Assembly (NCBI GenBank): GCA_015232955.1
Contig: JADFYS010000028.1
Location: 1 to 12,967 of the forward strand
From: Gammaproteobacteria bacterium
Lineage (GTDB): Bacteria; Pseudomonadota; Gammaproteobacteria; Thiohalomonadales; Thiohalomonadaceae
Direction: 5' to 3'
DNA: 12,967 nucleotides
A model generated the notes under the pieces. It saw nothing but the letters and a program-made list of their open reading frames with translations. It had not been told where the DNA came from and did no database searches. Of the stretch, positions 12,964-12,967 are shown piece after piece. The number at the start of each line of letters is the position of its first letter. The first letter of the stretch is position 1. The translations under genes and the position numbers were made by a program.

Positions 12964-12967
12964 CCAC

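Overview
This window is a piece of a magnetosome gene cluster joined to a ferrous-iron uptake operon, so the organism is a magnetotactic bacterium. The mam genes are recognised from their translated sequences: the LemA-type MamQ, the paired CDF transporters MamB and MamM with their metal-site residues, a MamT with two CXXCH haem motifs, the Leu-Gly-rich C-terminus of MamD and the MamC core. The gene content (mamC, mamD, L, M, Q, R, B, S, T) fits a magnetite-forming proteobacterium. The palindromic repeats at the right edge resemble intergenic repeats common in Gammaproteobacteria, so a gammaproteobacterial host is my best guess, but this is an inference and not proven.

Layout. (1) Positions 1-1729, minus strand: a large open frame running off the left edge encodes MamO, a trypsin-like pseudoprotease fused to a TauE/SafE-type membrane domain. 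(2) 1979-2512, minus: mamC with an unusual Pro/Ala-rich tail. (3) 2513-2916: a divergent intergenic region with a hexanucleotide repeat. (4) 2917-4008, plus: mamD, closed by a strong terminator at 4032-4062. (5) 4063-4278: a control region with a ~104-bp imperfect inverted repeat and a good sigma70-like promoter. (6) 4279-9782, plus: a tightly packed operon mamL-mamM-(MamE/MamO-type protease)-mamQ-mamR-mamB-mamS-mamT, several genes overlapping by ATGA. (7) 9783-10076: an intergenic region with a 50-bp (CCCTCT)n tract, a promoter and two Fur-box-like sites. (8) 10077-12824: feoA, a terminator-like hairpin, feoB and a small Cys-rich FeoB-associated membrane protein. (9) 12825-12967: non-coding palindromic repeats.

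How the parts fit, from family knowledge: MamL and MamQ take part in magnetosome membrane formation; MamB and MamM are cation diffusion facilitators that load iron into the vesicle; the protease and MamO initiate and control mineral growth; MamT is a c-type (magnetochrome) redox protein; MamS, MamR, MamC and MamD tune crystal size and shape. FeoAB would bring ferrous iron into the cell, and its apparent Fur control would tie supply to iron status.

Most notable points: two MamO-like paralogues in one locus, one with an intact His-Asp-Ser triad and no TauE domain, the other with Ser replaced by Asn and a TauE domain; a MamC with a long Pro/Ala tail; a FeoB whose Walker A lysine is arginine; a MamM whose C-terminal domain lacks two of the usual metal-binding histidines; and hexanucleotide repeats in both large regulatory gaps. 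mamP, mamA and mamN are absent between mamM and mamQ.
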